This document shows, one piece after another, positions 1 to 5,747 of a stretch of 9,131 bases of DNA (position 1 is the stretch's first letter; the number at the start of each line of letters is the position of its first letter). The notes under the pieces are model-generated. The model searched no databases. It was not told where the DNA came from and saw nothing but the letters and a program-made list of their open reading frames with translations. Location of the stretch: the NCBI GenBank assembly GCA_049472395.1, contig JBLIRR010000088.1, positions 1 to 9,131 of the forward strand. Reading direction: 5' to 3'. The position numbers and the translations under genes are program-made. The stretch comes from JBLIRR01 sp049472395. Lineage in GTDB: Bacteria; SZUA-182; DTGQ01; JBLIRR01.

Positions 1-653
1 AGCCTGCTAAAACCGATAGCAAGGATAATTATTATACCGGCAAAGAAGACGTAAATTCTGTCTTTCCATCTTTTTGTATTGCGCAAAAACAAGTAAGTAA
101 TAAATCCATAAAAAGCAGTGGCAATCGTTGCATGCCCGCTTGGGAAAGAAAAGGAACGTTCAATATATATCGCGCCTGGCGGCCTCTGACGATGAAAGGC
201 TAATTTCCCTAAAAAATCGAAAAGTTCACTACCAATAATTGCCAGCCATAAAGGAAGGATATAATTTCTTTTATTCCATATCCAGCAAAGAAAAGAAATA
301 GTAATAGCAAAAATTATTACTATTTGCCATTTACCGAGTAAGGTTATCCGGAGGAATATCTTTGTCAGTTGTGGATGACGAAAAATAGAGAGGAGTTTGG
401 CGCTACGAATATCCACCGCCACAATCAAATCAGAAGTGATAATATCTTCAATAATCCCAAGAAACAATAACAAAACGTATATAAAAACAATACATAACAA
501 AGTTAAGGTAAAACCAGAGAATTTACTTCTATCTGACCTATGTTGTGCGAACCTAAAAGAACCGGGGTGACTTTTCACAAAGTTCTGAACATCACTATTA
601 TCAATCATCGGCTGTTTTATTGAGTGTAAGATGGAACTTATGAAAGCAAACAT
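1..653 (-). CDS. PAP2-family membrane phosphatase, C-terminus cut by the window edge
   Basis: This is a membrane-embedded phosphatase of the PAP2 / type 2 phosphatidic acid phosphatase superfamily, which removes phosphate from lipid phosphates such as undecaprenyl pyrophosphate or phosphatidate. The frame is open from the ATG at 653 to base 1, about 218 residues. It shows the first two superfamily signatures: KX6RP (K150 to R157-P158) and SFPSGHAT (PSGH at 171-174). An SR at 216-217 probably begins the third motif (SRX5H), which lies outside the window. Hydrophobic segments lie near 48-66, 108-125, 132-148 and 200-214. The stretch around IIEDIITSD and LLGKWQ resembles, from memory, the PAP2 half of DedA-PAP2 fusion proteins, but no DedA domain precedes it here. 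The start is uncertain: a second in-frame ATG lies at 608 and neither has a clear ribosome binding site. The 653 ATG overlaps a 27-codon ORF upstream, so coupling is possible. The exact substrate is unknown. Confidence 0.88.
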   Translation of the reverse strand, partial: MFAFISSILHSIKQPMIDNSDVQNFVKSHPGSFRFAQHRSDRSKFSGFTLTLLCIVFIYVLLLFLGIIEDIITSDLIVAVDIRSAKLLSIFRHPQLTKIFLRITLLGKWQIVIIFAITISFLCWIWNKRNYILPLWLAIIGSELFDFLGKLAFHRQRPPGAIYIERSFSFPSGHATIATAFYGFITYLFLRNTKRWKDRIYVFFAGIIIILAIGFSR

Positions 654-721
654 TGATTTGCTACAGCAATCTTTTGGTTTATCCGATATACTACCTCAGG
701 ATTCACACTTATTTGGATCAT
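638..721 (-). CDS. Possible 27-codon ORF between the phosphoketolase remnant and the PAP2 gene
   Basis: An ATG at 721 is preceded by AAAAAGGAGAAAA, a good purine-rich ribosome binding site, and opens a 27-residue frame (begins MIQISVNPEV) that stops at 638, overlapping the PAP2 start at 653. I recognise no family. It could be a real small peptide or a coupling leader for the PAP2 gene. Alternatively the ribosome binding site may be chance, because in another frame the same bases read as a plausible continuation of the phosphoketolase C-terminus. Existence as a gene is doubtful. Confidence 0.2.
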   Translation of the reverse strand: MIQISVNPEVVYRINQKIAVANQCLLS

Positions 722-736
722 TTTTCTCCTTTTTCT

Positions 737-1063
737 CTACTGCTTGTGCTCAACGAGCGTATCCTGAACCATCCGCTTCAGCGCAGCACCGCTTACGCCC
801 AAGATCGGTAGTCGATTTATAACATCCAGCACCAGATGGAATCTGTCAAGATCATTTAAAACAGTCATATCAAAGTACGTTGTGATGGAACCTTCTTCCT
901 TATAGCCGTGAACATGCATGTTTTCATGGTTGACACGGCGGTATGTCAGCCGGTGAACCAGCGAAGGATATCCGTGGAATGCAAAAATGATCGGCTTGTC
1001 TGTTTTGTTCTTCTCCTCCGTTTCCCCGATGATTTTCTCCTTAAGCCCATTTTTCATTTTCAT
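737..1063 (-). pseudogene. xfp: Phosphoketolase remnant: C-terminal domain joined to a short N-terminal leader
   Basis: Intact phosphoketolase cleaves xylulose 5-phosphate or fructose 6-phosphate with phosphate to acetyl phosphate, using thiamine diphosphate, and is about 790-820 residues long. This ORF has only 108. From about residue 22 it follows the family's C-terminal domain closely: DKPIIFAFHGYP, HRLTYRR, NHENMHVHGYKEEG, then FDMTVLNDLDRFHLV. The first 20 or so residues (MKMKNGLKEK and on) do not match that domain and may be the original N-terminus, giving an in-frame deletion of some 680 residues including the cofactor-binding and catalytic domains. The start ATG at 1063 overlaps the phosphoglucomutase stop by four bases (ATGA), the sign of a translationally coupled operon. 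It ends early at TAG 737; shifting one frame gives EKKEKNDPNKCES before the next stop, which resembles the usual family tail, so a small indel near 737-740 is likely. It cannot be an active phosphoketolase. Confidence 0.85.
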
Positions 1064-1344
1064 AACAATGCTCTTTTTTTATTTTCCGCTAAAGTATCGT
1101 TAACAATTGTCTGGGCTTCCTCCAGGATACGGCGCAGATGATCCTCTCCCCGGAAGCTCTCAGCATATATTTTGTATATGTTTTCGGTCCCTGACGGACG
1201 AGCCGCCAACCATCCGCCCTTTGCGATTACCTTCAACCCGCCGATGCGCTCGCCGTTGCTCGATGCATGGGTGAGGATACTCTGAATTTTTTCACCGGTC
1301 AGCTCGGTGAGCTTAACCTGCTGCGGTGAGAGTTTCTCCAGCAT
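1060..1344 (-). pseudogene. pgm: Phosphoglucomutase C-terminal domain, separated by a frameshift
   Basis: This 94-residue frame is the C-terminal domain of alpha-D-glucose phosphate-specific phosphoglucomutase (the E. coli Pgm type, about 545 residues), which interconverts glucose 1-phosphate and glucose 6-phosphate. Recognisable blocks are KLSPQQVKLTELTGEKI, GERIGGLKV, and GWLAARPSGTENIYKIYAESF, where RPSGTE is the phosphate-binding loop of domain 4. The matching sequence continues upstream of the ATG at 1344 as EAPATPKQKE up to an in-frame TGA near base 1390. So this is not an independent gene: it is the end of the frame that starts at 2135, separated by a one-base shift near 1375-1385. It overlaps the start of the phosphoketolase remnant by four bases. 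Without the rest of the protein it should have no mutase activity. Confidence 0.82.
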
Positions 1345-2135
1345 TTCCTTTTGCTTAGGGGTAGCGGGAGCTTCAGACGATCATAAACCGGTTCACCGAA
1401 CGGATCCACCCCTATACTAATTTCAGCGTCACGAATACTATCCATATCGATCACATTGCCCAAATCGCTCACATAATTTTCGAGATAATTATGCCGGTGA
1501 GTCGTGCTCATGCGAATGGCCTTCTCAAAAGGGATTCTTTTTACATTCAGAAGGCCTCTCTCAAGAAATTCATTCGACTTCGCTTCAATCCAATCGGTGA
1601 CATCGGTTTCAGCCGGCCCGCCGTTAGGAGGATTATATTTGAAACCACCGTCATGAGGCGGATTATGCGAAGGCGTTATCACTATGCCATCAGCGAGTCC
1701 TGTTTTGCGCCCGTGGTTATAGGTAAGAATGGCGTGAGAAATAGCCGGGGTTAGCGTATATTCATCTCTCTCGGCCAGCATGACTTGCACAATGTTAGCT
1801 GCCAATACCTCAAGCGCGCTTGATAGTGCCGTTTCGGAGAGCGCATGTGTTTCCATGCCGAGAAATAAAGGGCCATCTATTTTCTGATGATTGCGGTAGA
1901 GACAAATGGCCTGACTGATGACGAGAATATGCCTACAGGCCCAGAGCAAAAGCTGTGCGCGAGCGCCCTTATCAGCCAGTTTCTTAAACCTACTGCTGCC
2001 AAAAATCTCCTTGTAGATTTGATAAGCCACCTTAGCGCTTGAAATGGCCACTTGCCCACGCACCTTCTTCGCAATTTCCACCTTTTTGCTGCCCGATTCC
2101 CTCCTAACAACGAGGACTTGACAGTTTCCCGTCAT
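1299..2135 (-). pseudogene. pgm: Transaldolase C-terminus fused in frame to an internally deleted phosphoglucomutase
   Basis: The 278-residue ORF is a mosaic. Residues about 27-66 (VAISSAKVAYQIYKEIFGS, then ADKGARAQLLLWA) match the C-terminal region of transaldolase. From about 69 (HILVISQAICLYR) to 244 it follows phosphoglucomutase, including LFLGMETHALSE, the catalytic phosphoserine loop GIVITPSHNPP (Ser156), KYNPPNGGPAETD and STTHRH. At GVDP it jumps to FGEPVYDR, which in intact enzymes lies over 200 residues further on, so most of domains 2 and 3, including the metal-binding loop, is missing. After YDRL the frame is wrong (KLPLPLSKRK); a one-base shift restores the family sequence, which continues in the 1060-1344 frame. 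This is a doubly damaged gene: a tal-pgm deletion fusion, an internal deletion and a frameshift. The first 25 residues match nothing I recognise and the start at 2135 is only the first ATG of the frame. No catalytic activity is expected. Confidence 0.85.
1938..2060 (-). pseudogene. tal: Transaldolase C-terminal fragment
   Basis: About 40 codons inside the mosaic ORF encode a transaldolase-type C-terminal helix pair, with the signature order K-AYQ--KEIF-S-R---L--KGAR-Q--LWA. Transaldolase transfers a dihydroxyacetone unit between sugar phosphates in the non-oxidative pentose phosphate pathway. The lysine that forms the Schiff base and the whole barrel are absent. The match ends at LWA, where family members normally continue with STxTKNP; here phosphoglucomutase sequence begins instead. 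This places the deletion endpoint near base 1938 and shows that a transaldolase gene, or a fusion protein containing one, once preceded pgm. Confidence 0.7.
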
Positions 2136-2285
2136 CCGGGCTCAAGCATTTCAATAAGCTGTCCTTGTGGGACAACCCGACTGTTTGACCTCGTTGCTAT
2201 AATTGCTTTATATTGGCGATGTGATAACGCACCAAGCAGACGTGCTTCTTTTACGTTTCTCCTCCTCCATTAATAATTGCTGAAT
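2132..2285 (-). other. Unassigned stretch between the intron remnant and the transaldolase fragment
   Basis: No supported gene was found in these about 150 bases. A strong Shine-Dalgarno-like run (GGAGGAGGAG, about 2259-2268) is followed by no proper start codon at the right distance. The frame immediately after it reads VKEARLLGALSHRQYKAI and on to QLIEMLEPG before TGA at 2132-2134; the first codon is GTA, so if this was once a gene its start has been lost. I do not recognise the peptide. In this damaged neighbourhood it is most likely another gene fragment. Confidence 0.3.
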
Positions 2286-2452
2286 TCAGGAATGTAACGA
2301 TCTTACTTTACCGAGATTCCCTTCCTTTACAGCCTTTGCGATACGCATTTGTAATCTTCTGACATGACATCTTACAGCATTCCAATTTATGGCATGCCAT
2401 TTTATTGCGCCACTGGCGGGGCACCAGGTATAACAACATCCATCATTTGCAT
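2286..2452 (-). pseudogene. N-terminal remnant of a group II intron reverse transcriptase/maturase, frameshifted
   Basis: Group II intron-encoded proteins begin with a short N-terminal domain (RVT_N type) with the pattern W-INW--V---V-RLQ-RI-KAV-EG--GKV--L. Bases about 2417-2286 encode GAIKWHAINWNAV, then VRRLQMRIAKAVKEGNLGKV, then RSLHS and a stop. In a second frame, an ATG at 2452 gives MQMMDVVIPGAPP, matching the remembered PGAPPxGA lead-in of these proteins. The two pieces join with a one-base shift at about 2410-2420. Everything after the first 55 or so residues (reverse transcriptase palm, maturase and endonuclease domains) is absent. The intact protein would be about 400-500 residues. 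This is debris of a retroelement; it cannot encode an active enzyme. Confidence 0.65.
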
Positions 2453-2530
2453 TCCTACCTTCAAAGATTTTCCAAATTTTCTCGCAATGAAACACCTGCT
2501 GGAAGTGGGCACTTGGCGGGTTACACGCAC
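2446..2530 (-). mobile_element. Possible 5' end of a degraded group II intron
   Basis: On the minus strand, a GTGCG at 2530-2526 matches the conserved GUGYG start of group II introns and lies upstream of the reverse transcriptase remnant. Only about 80 bases separate it from the coding remnant, whereas intact introns carry several hundred bases (domains I-III) there, so most of the ribozyme would have been deleted. A five-base match is weak on its own; the adjacent RT remnant is the main reason to suspect an intron boundary. Confidence 0.25.
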
Positions 2531-2553
2531 CCAATATTATGTATTTTTTAAAG

Positions 2554-2700
2554 TCAATTGCTGTGTTTGCCACCCCGCCCGGTCGGGCCGTGGCACGAAA
2601 CACATGCAAGTCGCCCTCCCATCATCATCCACCCACTTGATGCTGGGCCACCTGTATGAGTGATTACAGCATATATTTCAATGATTTTTCTTTGATCTGA
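2554..2700 (-). pseudogene. c-type cytochrome fragment with one CxxCH haem site
   Basis: A 48-codon open frame on the minus strand contains ITHTGGPASSGWMMMGGR followed by LACVSCHGPTGRGGKHSN and a stop. CVSCH (bases 2590-2604) is a c-type haem attachment motif, and the surrounding GG-LAC-SCHGP-GRGG is a pattern I know from periplasmic cytochrome c domains of anaerobic respiratory bacteria. No start codon, signal peptide or distal methionine ligand region is present: a TAA immediately precedes the frame at 2701-2703 and a TGA follows soon after the haem motif. It is read as a fragment of a larger cytochrome gene. Whether it once belonged to the neighbouring genes cannot be told. The single motif makes the call moderate. 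Confidence 0.55.
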
Positions 2701-2795
2701 TTATATTTGGATTTCACAGATATGCATACTATAAATAATTCTTTAAAAATAATCAAAGGAAAATAAGCTTGAATGGAATTTTAGGAAATATATTT

Positions 2796-3431
2796 TCAAC
2801 AGATTCCTTTTTTCTGATCAATCCACTGAGAATTATTGTGGAGAGGTTTAACTGTTGAGACCCCTCCCGTAATGGCCATGCGCATCGCATCCTCAAAACT
2901 CATGTTAAGCGGTATAATACTCGATTTTGGCACATACACGGTATATCCTCCCACCTGGTAGCTCCATGGCAGATAGACAGCTACCGTGTCTTTTCCTCCA
3001 AGTTCTTTAGGCATATCCTCGAAGTTATCACGTGTGACAAAGCCAATGACGCGTATCCCTATATTCCCGATAGGAACCATTACTACTTTTCCCAAGCTCT
3101 CTCGCTCCTCGAGCACGAAGTACTTTATTAAATCACGCACTGAAGCGTAGATAATTTTGACCAACGGTATCTGTTCCAAAAGAGACTCACCGTATGCCCA
3201 AAATTTTTTCATAATCCATGCTTTCATGAGCAGTCCTATTACAAAAACCAGCACAATCCCAAAAACAAGACCCATTCCCGGAAGGTACCGCTCTTTTCCA
3301 ATTAAAATCTGCACAAGTTTGCCAAAGGCTATTTCAGATGTGCTCCCCAGCCAGTATAAAATGGCAATAGTTACACCAATCGGCAGGATAGTTACAAGTC
3401 CTTTAAAAAAAATTTTACTCATTACCTTCAT
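2796..3431 (-). CDS. DUF502 family integral membrane protein
   Basis: This 211-residue protein matches the DUF502 family throughout its length, which is normal for that family. It has two predicted membrane helices, about residues 8-28 (GLVTILPIGVTIAILYWL) and 52-74, then the family's conserved GESLLEQIPLVKIIYASVRD (81-100), a soluble domain with V-M-VPIGNIG-RVIGFVTRD, a VYLP then GGYTVYVP segment, and the closing MSFEDAMRMAITGGVS. The function of DUF502 proteins is not established; homologues are widespread in bacteria. The ATG at 3431 is preceded by AAGGAGAA at good spacing, which supports this start; a second in-frame ATG lies three codons in. It begins 29 bases after the damaged gene upstream and is probably co-transcribed with it from the promoter at 4255-4283. 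It appears intact. Confidence 0.92.
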   Translation of the reverse strand: MKVMSKIFFKGLVTILPIGVTIAILYWLGSTSEIAFGKLVQILIGKERYLPGMGLVFGIVLVFVIGLLMKAWIMKKFWAYGESLLEQIPLVKIIYASVRDLIKYFVLEERESLGKVVMVPIGNIGIRVIGFVTRDNFEDMPKELGGKDTVAVYLPWSYQVGGYTVYVPKSSIIPLNMSFEDAMRMAITGGVSTVKPLHNNSQWIDQKKGIC

Positions 3432-3460
3432 TGTAGTAAATTCTCCTTTTTACTTACCTT

Positions 3461-4156
3461 TTACTCCCCTTCAGACCGAGGGAGGGTCTCCGTCTGTGTG
3501 GTTGATTGTGTATTTCTCATCCTGATACGCCTTCCAATAACCTTAGCTGCATAGTAGCTCCCCACAGCAAAGACACACGCAGCAAACAAGATGGCCACGA
3601 TGCGGTCCCATCGCCTCTTGGGTGTTCCGGAGGCATTTTCCGGATAGGGAACATGATGGGTAAACTGGCGGCGCCGTTGGCGGCTAGGCCGCATGATGAT
3701 ATTAATAGCCCAGCCACCAGCTCCGAGAACGGCACTCAAATCTTGACGGCGAAGCTTAATTATAGCAATAAGAGAGACAGGAATTCCTATGATAAGTGCC
3801 CCCCCAGGAAGCCAAACAACGCTTGGGTGCGAGACATGCCTGCCAATGTTTTGGTGATAAATGCAAATGCTGATCCAATGACAGCGGCCATAAAATCATT
3901 AATGTTTTGCTCGGTAACGCCCTGTTTCCCACTCAGATCTAATGTCCCACCGGTACATGTGATCACATCAATTATATAGTCTTTTACTGCACTATCTTGT
4001 GTTGCTTCAGGTATAATAATGCTATCCCCATTGAAAAGCTCCCACAGGTACACTCGTCGCTGCCCATAGGGATTCGTCAAGGGTGAGGACATCCTCCAGC
4101 TCATCTCCTGTCTCAATTACTAATTGATAAGACTTGCCGTACTTACTAAAGCGCAT
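3461..4156 (-). pseudogene. Remnant of a large uncharacterised membrane-anchored protein, three frames
   Basis: Three consecutive pieces in different frames appear to belong to one family, which I remember as large (several hundred residues) and uncharacterised. Piece 1 (4156-4022) begins MRFSKYGKSYQLVIETG and reaches TLDESLWAATSVPV before losing register. Piece 2 (about 4035-3787) carries NGDSIIIPEA, then TCTGGTLDLSGKQGVTE and NDFM, an EF-hand-like section, and then KTLAGMSRTQALFGFLGG. Piece 3 (about 3798-3461) continues ALIIGIPVSLIAIIKLRRQDL, then GAGGWAINIIMR and a second membrane helix (VAILFAACVFAVGSYYAA), ending normally. The joins imply an internal deletion near 4036-4045, probably another near 3885-3895 after NDFM, and a frameshift in a run of seven C (3799-3805). 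The start has a ribosome binding site (GAGGT). Both ends are preserved while most of the middle is missing. The family assignment is from memory; the function is unknown. Confidence 0.65.
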
Positions 4157-4165
4157 CTTTATACC

Positions 4166-4237
4166 TCAGACAGTACTTTCTTCTTTTACTTTTAGATATT
4201 CGATTATCCGTTTCTTTCTCGCCTCAATTTTTTCCAT
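4166..4237 (-). CDS. Possible 23-codon leader ORF ahead of the damaged membrane-protein gene
   Basis: ATG at 4237 opens a 23-residue, strongly charged and helical frame (begins MEKIEARKKRIIEYL) that ends at TGA 4166, nine bases before the ATG of the next gene and overlapping its ribosome binding site. It starts only about ten bases downstream of the transcription start expected from the promoter at 4255-4283. No ribosome binding site of its own is visible. It may be a leader peptide or the C-terminal scrap of a lost gene; I recognise no family. Confidence 0.25.
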   Translation of the reverse strand: MEKIEARKKRIIEYLKVKEESTV

Positions 4238-4254
4238 CTGAGCTTTTAATTATT

Positions 4255-4283
4255 ATTATAAGACCAATGAAGGATAATAACAA
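4255..4283 (-). promoter_or_regulatory. Predicted sigma-70 type promoter for the 4156/3431 gene pair
   Basis: Reading the minus strand, TTGTTA (4283-4278) and a perfect TATAAT (4260-4255) are separated by exactly 17 bases. The -35 box matches the consensus at four of six positions. Transcription would start near 4247-4250 and run through the small leader ORF into the damaged gene and the DUF502 gene. The surrounding DNA is AT-rich, so a chance match is possible. Confidence 0.5.
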
Positions 4284-4543
4284 GGTAATAATATTTAGTT
4301 ATAACTTCCATAACAAAAACTCCTTGGCTAACCCAAGTGAGGGCAGAGAAAAGACCGCTCCCTTTCTTTTTAATTTTAAAGATGGTTAAAGAGACAGGTT
4401 GTTTACTATGAAAATGTATTACTGTGGGGCGGAAAAAATCCATTACCTGGTTCTTCGTGGAATAGATAATATCCGGTTCAGTTTTTTCCTTGGTTCGTCA
4501 ATACTCTAGATCATCGAGAATCTGTATTCCTCATCCGGATAAT
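4284..4543. other. Non-coding gap after the phosphofructokinase gene
   Basis: Together with the promoter region this forms a 387-base gap (4157-4543) between the phosphofructokinase stop and the next gene. No convincing intrinsic terminator is visible. A 65-codon open frame on the minus strand (4246-4443) has no ribosome binding site or family resemblance and ends inside the -10 region, so I do not treat it as a gene. Confidence 0.4.
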
Positions 4544-5635
4544 TCATATTCCAAAGCTTACTCCGATCGAACGGATGGCTGAGATCAAGGGATGGTCTAA
4601 AGGAACAGCCCTTGATCCTTTGGCTACGTCATCCAACAAAACGCGGGTGAAGGAATTGCCCTTCACGCCTGCCATGTAACCAAATTGTTTATTTACAATC
4701 ATATTGACTGCTTCAGCACCTAATTGTGTGCCTAAAATTCTATCAGAGGGTGAGGGTGATCCACCCCTCTGAAGATGACCTAAAACCACCGCCCGTGTTT
4801 CAATGCCGGTCAACTCTTCTATTCCTCTTCCCAAAACAAATCCTACTCCCCCCAATCGCACAGGTTCCGAGCCATCTTTAACCATTCTTCGAATAGTAAT
4901 ATCTCCTCCCTTCGGTTTTGCTCCTTCAGCGATGACAATAATACTAAATCTCTTCCCCCTTTTGTTTCTTTTCCTGACAACATCTGCAATTACATTGATA
5001 TCATAAGATATTTCGGGAATTAAAATTATATCTCCCCCTCCTGCGGCGCCTGCATAGAGGGCAATCCATCCGGCTTTTCTCCCCATAACCTCAATAATCA
5101 TAGCTCTATGATGCGACTGGGCGGTCGTATGGAGCCGGTCAATACCCTCTGTAGCGATCCAGACTGCCGAATCAAAACCGAAGGTTAGATCAGTGCCCTG
5201 AATATCATTATCAATAGTCTTGGGTATCCCGATTATGGGCACACCCTCTTTAGCCAGACGATGAGCGATGTTGAGTGTGCCATCTCCCCCGATACAGACC
5301 ATGCACTCAACTTCCAGATCTTCAATAGTTTGGATAACAGTTTTTGATACATCGTGATAGGTTACCTCATCGCCCTCTTTAAAAGGATAGTTATAGGGAT
5401 TTGCGATGTTGGATGTTCCGAGTATTGTTCCGCCTAAGGTGAGTATTCCGGAGACATCCTCAAACTTAAGTATTCTGTGTTTTTTGTGAATCAAACCCTC
5501 AAAACCATCTTCAATGCCGATTATTTCAGCATCAAGCTCTCGCATAGCCTTTTTTGCTATTGCCCGAATGACCGCATTTAATCCCGGGCAATCCCCTCCT
5601 CCGGTTAATAGTGCAATTCTCCTTTTTATATTCAT
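4544..5635 (-). CDS. pfkA: 6-phosphofructokinase, mixed-substrate group III type
   Basis: This enzyme phosphorylates fructose 6-phosphate to fructose 1,6-bisphosphate in glycolysis. The 363-residue protein has the family motifs in order: TGGGDCPGLNAVIRA (11-25, nucleotide/phosphoryl-donor loop), LTLGGTILGTS (66-75), GGDGT (116-120), PKTIDND (138-144, with the catalytic Asp142), EVMGRKAGW (182-190), AEGAKPKGGD, and HLQRGGSPSPSDR (287-299). The two donor-determining positions are Gly119 (Gly104 of the E. coli enzyme), as in ATP-dependent enzymes, and Lys139 (Gly124 in E. coli), as in pyrophosphate enzymes. This Gly/Lys pair is typical of group III mixed-substrate PFKs that usually use ATP; the donor is not provable from sequence. 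The ATG at 5635 has a GAGGAT ribosome binding site upstream. It lies 112 bases after the cation ATPase gene on the same strand and may share its transcript. It appears intact. Confidence 0.95.
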   Translation of the reverse strand: MNIKRRIALLTGGGDCPGLNAVIRAIAKKAMRELDAEIIGIEDGFEGLIHKKHRILKFEDVSGILTLGGTILGTSNIANPYNYPFKEGDEVTYHDVSKTVIQTIEDLEVECMVCIGGDGTLNIAHRLAKEGVPIIGIPKTIDNDIQGTDLTFGFDSAVWIATEGIDRLHTTAQSHHRAMIIEVMGRKAGWIALYAGAAGGGDIILIPEISYDINVIADVVRKRNKRGKRFSIIVIAEGAKPKGGDITIRRMVKDGSEPVRLGGVGFVLGRGIEELTGIETRAVVLGHLQRGGSPSPSDRILGTQLGAEAVNMIVNKQFGYMAGVKGNSFTRVLLDDVAKGSRAVPLDHPLISAIRSIGVSFGI

Positions 5636-5747
5636 ACCATACTATCCTCATTTCTTTTTTGTAGTTCTGAGATGATGATCTGCGTTAATTCACTTCCAAA
5701 AACAAATTCTTAGCATGAATCTAACACACATACATACGAATTAAGTC

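Noticed and set aside
2364..2663. 99-codon plus-strand ORF
   Set aside because: It is antisense to the cytochrome and reverse transcriptase remnants, whose peptide motifs are clear on the minus strand.
3506..3979. 157-codon plus-strand ORF
   Set aside because: It is the longest plus-strand frame but is antisense to the remnant at 3461-4156, and its translation has no recognisable domain.
4246..4443. 65-codon minus-strand ORF starting MDFFRPTVIH
   Set aside because: It has no ribosome binding site, its C-terminus is an AT-rich Tyr/Asn-rich tail running into the predicted -10 box, and it resembles no family.
4470..4541. Seven-base inverted repeat TATCCGG/CCGGATA around the pfkA stop
   Set aside because: The arms are short and 58 bases apart, with no supporting structure, so chance is likely.
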